Origin: Bacillota bacterium
GTDB lineage: Bacteria; Bacillota; Clostridia; Ch29
Assembly: GCA_028686075.1 (NCBI GenBank)
Contig: JAQUCT010000009.1
Coordinates: forward strand, 1-52,782
Direction: 5' to 3'
DNA length: 52,782 nt
The notes under the pieces are model-generated. The model worked only from the letters and a program-made list of their open reading frames with translations, did not search any database and was not told where the DNA came from. A program made the translations under genes and the position numbers. Positions 6,380 through 14,338 of this stretch are shown one piece after another. The stretch's first letter is position 1, and every line of letters starts with the position of its first letter.

Positions 6380-6470
6380 GAGTCTCTGAGGAAAGGTAGC
6401 ACCACACCTGCGAGCATAAGATAAGAGCTATCCAAGGCTCTCGGTGTCGTGAACCCGCATACGTTATCAG
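6380..6470 (+). other. 3' half of attC-like site 6
   Basis: The hairpin GAGC-ATAAGATA / TATCC-AAGGCTC (6411-6440), the segment TCGTGAACCCGCATAC and the R' core GTTATCAG (6463-6470) align position by position with the 3' halves of sites 1, 4 and 5. Because its L' does not pair with the arm at 5906-5920, the two halves may come from different original sites, joined by insertion-sequence activity. Confidence 0.55.
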
Positions 6471-6618
6471 ACAGGCTGAGGAGGCGTTATGGGTTTTTAA
6501 GGAAAATATTTGAATATTAGTGATTGATAAAGATATTTAATGATATAATTAAGCTAGAAAATTACATTATAAGCTCAATCTTTCTAAGAAACAACAAGAA
6601 CGTTGGCACAAAAAGTGT

Positions 6619-6747
6619 ATGTGTTTGATGGAGTTTCAAAATGTAAAAGAAATAGAACTGATTGACTTCAATCGCCAGGGCAATATGGATGATAGCAGTA
6701 ACCGTGGCATCGTGAGCGGATTTAAAAAGGAGGCACCCGGTCTATGA
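6619..6747 (+). CDS. possible small ORF coupled to the MoaE-like gene
   Basis: An open frame of about 42 codons from ATG 6619 (upstream it is open to about 6560 without a start) contains LMEFQNVKEIELIDFNRQG and ends in GFKKEAPGL. Its stop codon overlaps the start of the following gene (ATGA at 6744-6747). There is no clear ribosome binding site and I recognise no family. It could be a remnant of a longer gene or a leader peptide. Confidence 0.25.
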   Translation: MCLMEFQNVKEIELIDFNRQGNMDDSSNRGIVSGFKKEAPGL

Positions 6748-7154
6748 CTAATGGAAAAATGAAAAAACTACCACCATCAATCGACGAATGGCTAAAAGAA
6801 GCAAAGTCTGATTCGGCGGCCTTACAGGAAGGGATGTTTTTGGTTCATAACGGAATCGTACGCCAAACGCCCAAAGCCAAAGTGCGCCAGGGAATCGATG
6901 ACGGTTCGACGGTAAAGGGGATGGAATTTGCCTATGATACAGCAAAGGTTGATGCGGCTATTAGCGAAACCTATAAGATGGACGGTATATTCCATGTCAG
7001 GGCTTGGCTTAATGAAGGCCACCTAGAACTTGGCGACGATATAATGTATGTACTGATAGGCGGCGATATAAGGTCTCATGTTGTAGATGCCTTACAATTC
7101 TTGGTTGAAAGTATAAAAAGCGAATGTGTTACCGAGGTCGAACAAAAATATTAA
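6744..7154 (+). CDS. MoaE-like protein
   Basis: A 136-residue protein resembling the large subunit of molybdopterin synthase (MoaE fold). The pattern is GMFLVHNGIVR (about 30-40) in place of the MoaE GAvvxFxGxVR strand, KGMEFAYD, RAWLNEGHLELGDDIMYVLI (about 86-105) and a C-terminal IKSECVTEVEQ. The C-terminal segment lacks the PxWKKE motif with the catalytic lysine of true MoaE, and no MoaD is nearby, so it may be a divergent paralogue rather than a working molybdopterin synthase subunit. GGAGG (6729-6733) precedes ATG 6744. It lies beyond attC-like site 6 and may be the last cassette. Confidence 0.65.
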   Translation: MTNGKMKKLPPSIDEWLKEAKSDSAALQEGMFLVHNGIVRQTPKAKVRQGIDDGSTVKGMEFAYDTAKVDAAISETYKMDGIFHVRAWLNEGHLELGDDIMYVLIGGDIRSHVVDALQFLVESIKSECVTEVEQKY

Positions 7155-7186
7155 TAAACCAATAAGTAAATAGCGAGCATATACCT

Positions 7187-7323
7187 GCCGATAACTACCC
7201 TGTAAGAATAATGAAGAAGTGCTATAAGAAGCGGTACTATCTACAGGCGAAGGCAGATGGGGAAAGCCGGTATCGCCGATGCCGGTTTTTTTTATGGTAA
7301 ACTTGTATTCGGAGAGTTATGTA
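7187..7323 (+). other. possible degenerate attC-like site 7 and downstream intergenic region
   Basis: GCCGATAAC (7187-7195) partly matches the complement of the preceding cassette start at 6463 (CCTG-C-GATAAC). A GTTATGTA core lies at 7316. Between them are paired CCTGTA/TACAGG arms and a terminator. The evidence is weaker than for sites 1 and 3-5. From here to 7478 I see no gene. Confidence 0.3.
7265..7293 (+). terminator. intrinsic terminator after the MoaE-like gene
   Basis: CCGGTATC-GCC-GATGCCGG (7267-7285, one T-G pair) is followed by eight T residues (7286-7293). Confidence 0.8.
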
Positions 7324-7478
7324 AGGCAATTGCATTAGCAGAAGAGGATACGATGGCGGATAGGCGGGACAATAACGATTATTTGCGCGGCAGTCGCCTG
7401 CGGAGACGGTGAGACGGAGATGAAAGTATGACAGTGGCGGTTAGTTATCGGATAAATAAAAAGGTAGGAGGCGGGAGA

Positions 7479-8015
7479 ATGACCCTGGATGAGTTGATTG
7501 TTTCGAGAAGAAGCGTAAGACAATACAATGAGAAAAAGGTTGAAAGAGATAAGATAGAATCACTTGTTAATGCGGCAATATGGGCTCCCACGGCAGGGAA
7601 CCTCCAGCTACTGCATTTTGTGGTAGTCCGGGATAAAGGGGTCATTGAAAAAGTGAAACTTTTTTCACCGGGAATGCCAAAAACGGCACCCTGTGTAATT
7701 GCAATCTGTGCTGACCTTGAGGAGGCCAGGCTAAGGGGCGGGGAGTTTGCGGAGAAAAATACACCCGTTGATTCGGCCTTCGCGGCACAAAATATACTGC
7801 TAAAAGCTCACCAAATAAGGCTTGGGGCCTGTGTGGTCAAATCATACAACAAAAAATCAATAGGCCGGATTTTAAAACTGCCCGGTGCAATGATGGTACT
7901 TATGTTAATAACGGTAGGTTATTATGACAAACGGCCAAAGGCACCGGCAAGGAAAAGTCTTTCAGAGGTACTCCATTATGAAAACTGGGAAAGCGAGATG
8001 AAACAGGATGAATAG
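7479..8015 (+). CDS. nitroreductase family protein
   Basis: A 178-residue flavoprotein of the nitroreductase superfamily, FMN-dependent and using NAD(P)H on nitro, quinone or flavin-type substrates that cannot be predicted. The N-terminal FMN-phosphate motif RRSVRQYNEKKV (residues 8-19) and APTAGNLQLLHFVVV (about 35-49) are typical, and LGACVV (about 115) lies near the C-terminal FMN contact. The start ATG 7479 has AGGAGG 7 nt upstream; the frame extends further to 7428 without support. The last 8 nt overlap the next gene, so the two are co-translated. Confidence 0.85.
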   Translation: MTLDELIVSRRSVRQYNEKKVERDKIESLVNAAIWAPTAGNLQLLHFVVVRDKGVIEKVKLFSPGMPKTAPCVIAICADLEEARLRGGEFAEKNTPVDSAFAAQNILLKAHQIRLGACVVKSYNKKSIGRILKLPGAMMVLMLITVGYYDKRPKAPARKSLSEVLHYENWESEMKQDE

Positions 8016-8286
8016 AGACTGCCAGGCGAGGATATTTACTTTTCTTCTAACAAGCGCAAGGGGATGCGTGGATGAACCGCCCCTCTACGGGCCGCTTAGG
8101 CTGTTAGAGGCATACTCATTGCTGCTGGGAATGCTAAAATCCGATGAAACCGATGAGTTTTATTATAAACTGAACGAGAAGATTGAAGCATTAAAAGATA
8201 GGTGCATGGAAGATGAAGGTGAGTTTATCGAGGGGCTTGACAGGGTACTGGAGGAACTGACCGGTCACATTATTGATGAGTATTAA
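8008..8286 (+). CDS. small protein of unknown function (DUF6092-like)
   Basis: A 92-residue, largely helical acidic protein. The segment FLLTSARGCVDEPPLYGPLRLLEAY (residues 12-36) resembles the conserved core of the DUF6092 family as I remember it; the rest is amphipathic helix. No membrane segment or catalytic motif is visible. It overlaps the nitroreductase stop by 8 nt (ATGAATAG), so it is probably a functional partner or accessory of that enzyme. A 93-nt gap separates it from the pucR-type gene. Confidence 0.6.
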   Translation: MNRDCQARIFTFLLTSARGCVDEPPLYGPLRLLEAYSLLLGMLKSDETDEFYYKLNEKIEALKDRCMEDEGEFIEGLDRVLEELTGHIIDEY

Positions 8287-8379
8287 GGAGGATGTGTATT
8301 ATAGACAGCGGCAGTATGTGGTGCCGTCGCCCGGAGGTTCTGTTGCAGGGCCAAAATGGGATAATATGGAGGGATAATT

Positions 8380-9528
8380 ATGAGCATTAGCGTCAGAGAA
8401 GCTCTCAGGCTTGAATGTTTCAAAGGGGTAAGGTTTATTGCGGGGGAGGCGGGTTTTGACAGGCTAATAACCCGTGTGAGCGTATTGGAAAGCCCCGACC
8501 TGGATGACTTCGGAACCGCAATGGGTAAGGGGGATTTTTATATATCCAGCTTTTACGCTATTAAGGACGACCCGAAGGCCCAGTTGGATACCCTGAAGAT
8601 ACTGGTGAATACCAATTCAAGCGGTCTTTGTCTGATAGACCTGTATATGGACGACCTGTGTCGCGACGTTAAGGAGTATGCAAACAAAGAAACCTATCCC
8701 ATTGTGATGATATCCAATTTTGTTCCCTATGCTGCGGTTATTACCGAGATAATGGATGCAATAATTAAGCACAAGGAAGACACCATCACCGAGATGACCA
8801 TAAGAAGCCTTCTGCAGCCCAATGTCACCGGCCAGGAGGTTTGCGACACAGCAAAGAGGATAAACAACAAGTTCAGAGACAATATAGGAGCCCTATACCT
8901 CAAGGCGGACTCTGAGGATAAAGAGGGCATCGAAGCATTGAAGCATAGTCATAGGGACAAAGAACACTGGTCTTTTTTAAAGTATGAAGGCGGCATCCTC
9001 ATTATAATGAGTTTCGGTAAGGCGTCCAAGGAACGTATACATATACAGTTAAAACAAGTTACTGAAAGCGTTGATTACTATCTGGATAATTATGGCCTGG
9101 GTATTAGCAGGTTCCACAAGGGGTTGGACAACCTCAACACATGTGTAAGGGAGGCACTTCTTTCCTACGAGGTGTGCGAAGGAAGAAGCGAAAGAAAGGT
9201 CTACTATAACGACCTGGGGGTGTACCGGCTGCTGATGCTCCTAAAGGACGAGCCCGAACTTAAGAGGTATCACGATGAGATAATGATACCCCTTGCGGAC
9301 TATGACGCAAAAAACGGTACAAGCCTTGTGAATACGGCAATATCCTATATTGATAATGACGGTAACTTGGCGAAAACCGCCGCAAATCTATACCAGCACC
9401 AGAACACCATAAGATACCGTCTCAACAAGGTCAGAGAGATTCTGGACATGAAGGAGAGGGGCGTCAGTTTTTATGAAAAAATATCAATTGCAGTAAAAAT
9501 TAATAAAATAATGAAAGAACGTTTGTAA
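8380..9528 (+). CDS. PucR-family transcriptional regulator
   Basis: A 382-residue regulator in three parts. An N-terminal PucR sensory domain (about 1-125) begins SISVREALRLECFKGVRFIAG, a CdaR/GGDEF-like linker domain spans about 150-275, and a C-terminal HTH_30 domain (about 320-375) contains NLAKTAANLYQHQNTIRYRL. The prototype PucR of Bacillus activates purine catabolism, and relatives control use of hydantoins, amino acids and sugars acids in response to the pathway substrate. It lies directly upstream of the transporter and the DUF917/NicX-like genes in the same direction, so it most likely governs them. GGAGGGATAATT precedes the ATG. Confidence 0.85.
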   Translation: MSISVREALRLECFKGVRFIAGEAGFDRLITRVSVLESPDLDDFGTAMGKGDFYISSFYAIKDDPKAQLDTLKILVNTNSSGLCLIDLYMDDLCRDVKEYANKETYPIVMISNFVPYAAVITEIMDAIIKHKEDTITEMTIRSLLQPNVTGQEVCDTAKRINNKFRDNIGALYLKADSEDKEGIEALKHSHRDKEHWSFLKYEGGILIIMSFGKASKERIHIQLKQVTESVDYYLDNYGLGISRFHKGLDNLNTCVREALLSYEVCEGRSERKVYYNDLGVYRLLMLLKDEPELKRYHDEIMIPLADYDAKNGTSLVNTAISYIDNDGNLAKTAANLYQHQNTIRYRLNKVREILDMKERGVSFYEKISIAVKINKIMKERL

Positions 9529-9618
9529 AAACAACAAATCGATTGACATATAATTGTTAAACAACCAAAGGAAAATAAGATTTTATGTAGAAGAACTAAT
9601 ATTTATACAAATAATAAT

Positions 9619-9657
9619 AGCTGCTGTTAATTGAAAATTTATGCACAGCAGTTTTTT
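9619..9657 (+). terminator. terminator between pucR-type gene and transporter operon
   Basis: CTGCTGT (9621-9627) pairs with ACAGCAG (9645-9651), followed by TTTTTT. The loop of 17 nt is long, so efficiency may be modest or conditional. Confidence 0.5.
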
Positions 9658-9750
9658 AAAAAACAAGCAAATTAAAGGGACTACAGTAGTGAAGACAGAG
9701 CTGCGGGATGAGATATTCCGCAGGTTATTATTATCAGGGGGTGTATATTT

Positions 9751-11349
9751 ATGAAATTCCTTTTAAGAGAAAAAAGCATCGTTTTGACAGTGACACTGAT
9801 AGTGCTGGTAGCCGTAATCGCATCGGGATGCGGGGGAAGCAGTACCGGTCAGAACGACACCGGGGAGGAGCAGCCCAAGATAGCGTTTTATGCATTCAAC
9901 AGCGAACCCATACTGGACTGGGACCCAAGCGTGGAGTATTCCAATGGCATAGTGGTACTTAATAATGTTTATGAAACTCTGCTAAGGTACAATCCGATCA
10001 GCAATGAAGTAATTCCACTGCTGGCAGCTGAGTATTCCAAGAGCGATGACGGTCTTACCTGGACTTTCAAACTAAGGCAGGGTGTAAAGTTCCACGACGG
10101 TACCGACCTAAAAGCGGAAGACGTTAAAGCTTCGATTGACAGAACTATAGCTTTAGGTCAGGGAGCGGCCTTTATCTGGGATGCGGTGGAAGAGATAGTA
10201 GTAAAGGATGACTATACAATCGATTTTGAGCTTAATTATCCGGCTCCCCTAGACCTAATTGCCAGTTCGGGCTATGCGGCGTTCATAATGTCAGCCGAAG
10301 CGATAGAATCCAATCCAGACGACTGGTTCTCCCAGGGTAACGAGGCAGGGACCGGTCCCTATATGCTGCAGAGCTTTAAAATGGGCGATGAGGTTGTTAT
10401 GACTAAGTTTGACGACTACTGGAAGGGATGGGACGGCGAGCATTTTGATAAAGTTGTAATAAAGAAAATCCCTGAAACCGCATCAAGACGTCAGTTGGTC
10501 GAAAAGGGGGAAGCGGATGTTACGATGGAGCTTCCCTATGAAGATATTGAAGCACTTAAAGGCAATTCCGCTGTAAACATAATCGATGAGCCATCATTCC
10601 AGAACCTGCTGGTATTTTTCAATACCGAGAAAGCCCCTTTGGACAACAAATTGGTAAGACAGGTACTTTGTTATGCTTTCCCCTATGGAGACGTAGTTAA
10701 GTACGCAATGGGCGGATATGCAACCCAGGGCAGAGGACCTATTCCTGCAGGGCACTGGGGTCATGGAAAGGATTTATTCCAGCATGAATATGACTTGGAC
10801 AAAGCAAAGGAACTGCTGGCCCAGGCCGGATACCCGGATGGGGGGTTGGACCTTTTGTTTACCTATATGGCTGGGGACGAAGCGGAGAAAAAGTCGGCAG
10901 AACTGTATAAAACGGAGCTTTCAAAAATTGGTATCAACCTTGAGATAAGGGGAATGCCGTGGGAAAGCCAGTGGGAATTGGCGAGGGACTCTGATCCAGA
11001 AAAGAGGCAGGACATACTGACAATGTACTGGTGGCCGGATTATGCCAGCCCTTATAGCTGGCTATACAGCTTATACCACAGCGAAGAGGAAATTCTGTTT
11101 AATTTGGCATACTGGAAGAATGCCCGGTTTGACCAGTTAATAGACGAAGGGAACGAAAAGAGCGGTATAGACAGACAGGTAGCGGAAGACCTGTACATCC
11201 AGGCGCAGGAAATTCTTATAGAGGAGACGCCATCGTTGTTTGCCTATGATAAAAGATATGTATGGGTTACAAATAGTTCCTTCAAAGGGTTTGAAAGCAA
11301 CCCCATATATCCCAACGTGGTATTCTTCTATGATACATATCATGAATAG
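9751..11349 (+). CDS. ABC transporter substrate-binding lipoprotein, oligopeptide/nickel type
   Basis: A 532-residue extracytoplasmic solute-binding protein of family SBP_bac_5. It has a type II signal peptide (KFLLREKSIVLTVTLIVLV) and a lipobox ending at Cys27 (ASGC). Family motifs are LLAAEYSKSDDGLTWTFKLRQGVKFHDG (about 90-117) and the C-terminal YPNVVFFYD region. It delivers ligand to the permeases encoded next. AGGGGGTG precedes the ATG. Ligands of this family include peptides, nickel, and small amides; with the catabolic genes downstream a non-peptide ligand is plausible. A hairpin after the gene would give more binding protein than permease. Confidence 0.9.
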   Translation: MKFLLREKSIVLTVTLIVLVAVIASGCGGSSTGQNDTGEEQPKIAFYAFNSEPILDWDPSVEYSNGIVVLNNVYETLLRYNPISNEVIPLLAAEYSKSDDGLTWTFKLRQGVKFHDGTDLKAEDVKASIDRTIALGQGAAFIWDAVEEIVVKDDYTIDFELNYPAPLDLIASSGYAAFIMSAEAIESNPDDWFSQGNEAGTGPYMLQSFKMGDEVVMTKFDDYWKGWDGEHFDKVVIKKIPETASRRQLVEKGEADVTMELPYEDIEALKGNSAVNIIDEPSFQNLLVFFNTEKAPLDNKLVRQVLCYAFPYGDVVKYAMGGYATQGRGPIPAGHWGHGKDLFQHEYDLDKAKELLAQAGYPDGGLDLLFTYMAGDEAEKKSAELYKTELSKIGINLEIRGMPWESQWELARDSDPEKRQDILTMYWWPDYASPYSWLYSLYHSEEEILFNLAYWKNARFDQLIDEGNEKSGIDRQVAEDLYIQAQEILIEETPSLFAYDKRYVWVTNSSFKGFESNPIYPNVVFFYDTYHE

Positions 11350-11355
11350 AAATCC

Positions 11356-11379
11356 AAGGGGCTAGTATTTAGCCCCTTT
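11356..11379 (+). terminator. intercistronic hairpin between binding protein and permease genes
   Basis: GGGGCTA (11358-11364) and TAGCCCC (11370-11376) followed by TTTA. It sits 6 nt after the stop codon and 28 nt before the permease. It is a likely partial terminator or 3'-end stabiliser that adjusts subunit ratios. Confidence 0.55.
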
Positions 11380-11406
11380 ATAGCGTTTTCCGGGGGAGGT
11401 GAGCTT

Positions 11407-12417
11407 TTGAGGTCGTTTATTTTAAAAAGAATAATTCTAGGAGTATTGGTTTTGTTTGGAGTAGTATTGATTGCCTTTGTGCTAACCAGGGTGATTCCTT
11501 CCGACCCTGCCGCACAGTGGGTGGGGCAGCGTGCGACGTCAGAGCAGATAGAGGCAGCAAGTATAGAGCTGGGGCTGGATAAGCCTTTGTACGTGCAATT
11601 GGGTAAATATTTGGCCGACCTGTTTAAAGGCGACCTGGGACGCTCGCTGAGGTCACACCAGCCGGTATCGGCCGAGCTTAAGGCATATCTTCCGGCTACC
11701 GTAGAGCTTGTACTGGTATCCACAATCGTAGCCATTTTTTTAGGCATACCTCTTGGAGTTGTATCAGCCAAGAGAAAGGACCAGCTGGTGGACCATGTAA
11801 GCAGATTCTTTTCGGTGGGTGCTGTGTCGCTACCGACCTTTTGGGTGGGAATGTTCCTGCAGTTAATATTCTACAGATGGTTGGAGCTGCTTCCTCTGGG
11901 AGACCAGCTTAGCATGGGGATAAAGCTGACCTGCGAGATACCCCATATTACAGGTTTTTTAATCTTTGACAGTCTGATAACCGGTGATTTGGTAGTTTTC
12001 AAAGATGCACTGGCCCATATAATACTGCCGGGAATAACCGTTGCCCTGTACCCGATAGGGTTGGTGGCACGTATGACCCGTTCGGCCCTTCTCGAGATAC
12101 TGGACGAGGATTATATAAGGGCGGCCCGGTCTTACGGACTGCCTGAAAGGATGGTGCTGTGGTCCTATGCGATTAAAAACTCCCTTGGCCCAACTGCTAC
12201 CGTGGTGACGCTGTCCATAGGCTATACCCTGGTAAATACGTTCCTTGTGGAAGCCATATTCAGCTGGCCGGGGATTGGGAGCTACATTTCATCGGCAGTT
12301 ATAAGTCTTGATTATCCGGCGATAATGGGTGTAACAATCTTTTCAGCCTGCGCCTACGTGGTGTTGAACCTAATTGCAGACGTCATAATTGCCTTGGACC
12401 CGAGGGTCCGGGTATAG
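11407..12417 (+). CDS. ABC transporter permease, DppB/OppB type
   Basis: A 336-residue inner-membrane permease with an N-terminal helix (IILGVLVLFGVVLIAFVLTR) and five further membrane segments. The cytoplasmic coupling loop DYIRAARSYGLPERMVLWSYAIKNSL (about 237-262) contacts the ATPases. The TTG start at 11407 is supported by GGGGGAGGTGA a few nt upstream. It forms the transport pore with the next gene's product. The gene order binding protein, B, C, D, F is the standard one of the peptide/nickel family. Confidence 0.9.
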   Translation: MRSFILKRIILGVLVLFGVVLIAFVLTRVIPSDPAAQWVGQRATSEQIEAASIELGLDKPLYVQLGKYLADLFKGDLGRSLRSHQPVSAELKAYLPATVELVLVSTIVAIFLGIPLGVVSAKRKDQLVDHVSRFFSVGAVSLPTFWVGMFLQLIFYRWLELLPLGDQLSMGIKLTCEIPHITGFLIFDSLITGDLVVFKDALAHIILPGITVALYPIGLVARMTRSALLEILDEDYIRAARSYGLPERMVLWSYAIKNSLGPTATVVTLSIGYTLVNTFLVEAIFSWPGIGSYISSAVISLDYPAIMGVTIFSACAYVVLNLIADVIIALDPRVRV

Positions 12418-12430
12418 GGAGGTGCACAGC

Positions 12431-13324
12431 ATGACAAAAAACTTAGGACTAATTAATTCAATCAAACCAAGAATCAAAGAGATTAGACTTTCCCTCTACC
12501 TTTTGGGCAGAAACAGACTGACCCGGCTGTCGCTGGTGGTGGTTATTCTTCTTATACTTATTGCTTTGGTAGCACCATATATAGTTCCCTACCCGGAGCA
12601 CATAGAAACCGAGACCAACCCTGAAGACAAGCTTTTACTTCCATCCGGCGACTATTTTTTCGGAACCGATGAGCTGGGAAGAGATGTTTTCAGTCGTGTC
12701 CTTTACGGTACAAGGATCTCGCTGCAGACAGCCCTTGTAGCGGTAGGGCTGGCACTTTTAATAGGAATACCCCTTGGGGCCATTGCGGGAGCTACCGGGG
12801 GCATAGTCGACGAAATAATAATGAGGATTACAGATATATTTTTAAGTTTCCCGCCTTTGCTGCTTGCTATTGCCATAGCTGCATTCCTCGGCCCAAGCCT
12901 TGAGAATGCGATGCTTGCCATAGCGGTATCCTGGTGGCCGTGGTATACAAGGCTTATAAGGGGTCAGGCAGTATCCATAAGGGAAAGACAGTTTGTTAAA
13001 GCGGCAAGGGCAATAGGGACCCCTCCGATGAAGATAGTATTCGGGCACATAGTGCCCAACTGCATAGCACCGGTTATAGTTCAGGCATCTATGGATATAG
13101 GGGGAGTTATATTAACCATTGCTTCGCTCAGCTTTTTGGGACTGGGCGCGCAGCCTCCTACTCCCGAGTGGGGGCTTATGGTAAGCACCAGCAGGAACTA
13201 TTTCCTGAATGCATGGTGGTACAGCATTTTTCCGGGGCTTGCCATATTTGTAACGGTTTTGGTATTTAACCTGCTGGGGGACGGTTTGAGGGAGATTCTG
13301 GACCCTAAGACCAGAAAGATTTAA
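12431..13324 (+). CDS. ABC transporter permease, DppC/OppC type
   Basis: A 297-residue permease. Its amphipathic N-terminus and first membrane helix (LSLVVVILLILIALVAPYIV) are followed by GTDELGRDVFSRVLYGTR, the diagnostic motif of the OppC/DppC subfamily, then four to five helices and the coupling loop FVKAARAIGTPPMKIVFGHI. ATG 12431 is preceded by GGGAGGTG, whereas the in-frame ATG at 12389 overlaps the upstream gene and has no ribosome binding site. It heterodimerises with the preceding permease. Confidence 0.9.
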   Translation: MTKNLGLINSIKPRIKEIRLSLYLLGRNRLTRLSLVVVILLILIALVAPYIVPYPEHIETETNPEDKLLLPSGDYFFGTDELGRDVFSRVLYGTRISLQTALVAVGLALLIGIPLGAIAGATGGIVDEIIMRITDIFLSFPPLLLAIAIAAFLGPSLENAMLAIAVSWWPWYTRLIRGQAVSIRERQFVKAARAIGTPPMKIVFGHIVPNCIAPVIVQASMDIGGVILTIASLSFLGLGAQPPTPEWGLMVSTSRNYFLNAWWYSIFPGLAIFVTVLVFNLLGDGLREILDPKTRKI

Positions 13325-13336
13325 GGGGTGGAAGAA

Positions 13337-14338
13337 ATGAGCGGGTATTTCGAGGTAAAAAACCTGAAGGTGGATTTTAAAACCTTTGAAGGGCAGAAAA
13401 ATGTACTCGATATAGATTCCCTTGCACTTGATAAGGGAGAAACCTTTGGGATAGTAGGAGAAAGCGGAGCGGGTAAAACCGTGCTTGCCCTTACAATACT
13501 GCTCCTTTTATCGGCACCCCCCGCCGTTATAAGGAGCGGTAGCATTAATTTAGATGGAGAAAACCTGCTGCAAAAGACCGAGAAAGAGATGCAAAAAATC
13601 CGGGGCAGAAATATTTCCATGATATTTCAGGACCCCATGTCCACTTTAAATCCGGTTTTTACGGTGGGAGAACAGATAATACGAGTGTTCAAGAACAACA
13701 AGAGAATCACCAGGAAGGATGCACAAAAAGAAGCCCTTAGGATGATTGAGACGGTAAAGCTGCCGGATGCAGCGAATATTATGGCAAAATATCCCCACGA
13801 ACTGAGCGGTGGCCAAAGACAGAGGATAGTAATAGCCATAGCCCTTTCCTGTGGCTCAGAGTTCCTGATAGCCGACGAACCGACGCGCAACCTTGATGTT
13901 ACTATACAGGCCGGAATACTGAAACTGGTGGCAGAACTCCAGAAGGAACTGGGGGTTACCGTTCTTTTTATCGCAAACAATCTGGGCCTTGTTTCAGCCA
14001 TATGCAGTAGAGTTGCCATACTGCATGAGGGACGGATTGTGGAAACGGGTAAAGTTAAGGAAGTTTTAAAGGACCCCAGGCACCCGTACACTTTAACGCT
14101 ATTAAACGCTATACCCAGGGATAAAGGCGAAAAAGTAAACCTGGACAATATAGTCTTCAAAGATAGTGAAAATGCAAACGAAAAGGGATGTCGGTATTAC
14201 TACCGGTGTCCTGAAAAAAAGGACCTGTGCCGTGACACCGAACCCGTTTGCCGCCTAATTGCAGGCACGCATACGGTGGCCTGTCACATGGCCTTCAAGG
14301 GAGGTGAAGCCGGTGGCAAACAGCATACTGAAGGTTAG
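13337..14338 (+). CDS. ABC transporter ATP-binding protein, DppD/OppD type
   Basis: A 333-residue ATPase with Walker A GESGAGKT (41-48), signature LSGGQRQRI (about 156-164), Walker B FLIADEPT (about 176-183) and a C-terminal oligopeptide-type extension with cysteines (CRYYYRCPEKKDLC). After Walker B it reads RNLDVT instead of the usual TALDVT. The start ATG 13337 is chosen because AGGGGTGG lies just upstream; a GTG at 13328 falls inside that site. Its 3' end overlaps the next ATPase gene by 26 nt. Confidence 0.9.
   Translation: MSGYFEVKNLKVDFKTFEGQKNVLDIDSLALDKGETFGIVGESGAGKTVLALTILLLLSAPPAVIRSGSINLDGENLLQKTEKEMQKIRGRNISMIFQDPMSTLNPVFTVGEQIIRVFKNNKRITRKDAQKEALRMIETVKLPDAANIMAKYPHELSGGQRQRIVIAIALSCGSEFLIADEPTRNLDVTIQAGILKLVAELQKELGVTVLFIANNLGLVSAICSRVAILHEGRIVETGKVKEVLKDPRHPYTLTLLNAIPRDKGEKVNLDNIVFKDSENANEKGCRYYYRCPEKKDLCRDTEPVCRLIAGTHTVACHMAFKGGEAGGKQHTEG

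Larger units (their letters stand above)
8..6470 (+). mobile_element. integron-type gene cassette array without visible integrase (CALIN-like)
   Basis: Five to six consecutive units, each holding one gene or one toxin-antitoxin pair, are separated by imperfect hairpin sites ending in a GTT core (GTTAGGCG at 8, GTTATGTG at 1061, GTTCTCCG at 3162, GTTATACG at 4322, GTTATCTG at 5211, GTTATCAG at 6463). The R'' arm at the 3' end of a unit is complementary to the first bases of the same unit: CACATAAC at 1924 with GTTATGTG at 1061, CGGAGAAC at 4187 with GTTCTCCG at 3162, CAGATAAC at 5899 with GTTATCTG at 5211. This is the signature of circular cassettes inserted at attC. The content, dominated by toxin-antitoxin pairs with their own promoters, also fits sedentary cassette arrays. 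No intI is seen, so the array is either a remnant or its platform lies outside the window. Confidence 0.75.

Noticed and set aside
8-6470. Cassette ends as terminal inverted repeats of small transposons (MITEs)
   Set aside because: The complementary ends are not at the outer edges of the units: one end is followed by a further 100 nt or more of conserved hairpin and a GTT core, the layout of attC and not of transposon termini. No target-site duplications are visible.
9542-9553. TTGACA and TATAAT side by side before the transporter operon
   Set aside because: The two hexamers are adjacent, not separated by 16-18 nt, so they do not form one promoter, and no partner at proper distance was found.
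13627-14160. Long minus-strand ORF of 177 codons
   Set aside because: It mirrors the intact ABC ATPase gene on the plus strand; composition is that of a reverse-frame shadow. The same holds for 45919-46605, 15293-16111 and 51515-52117.
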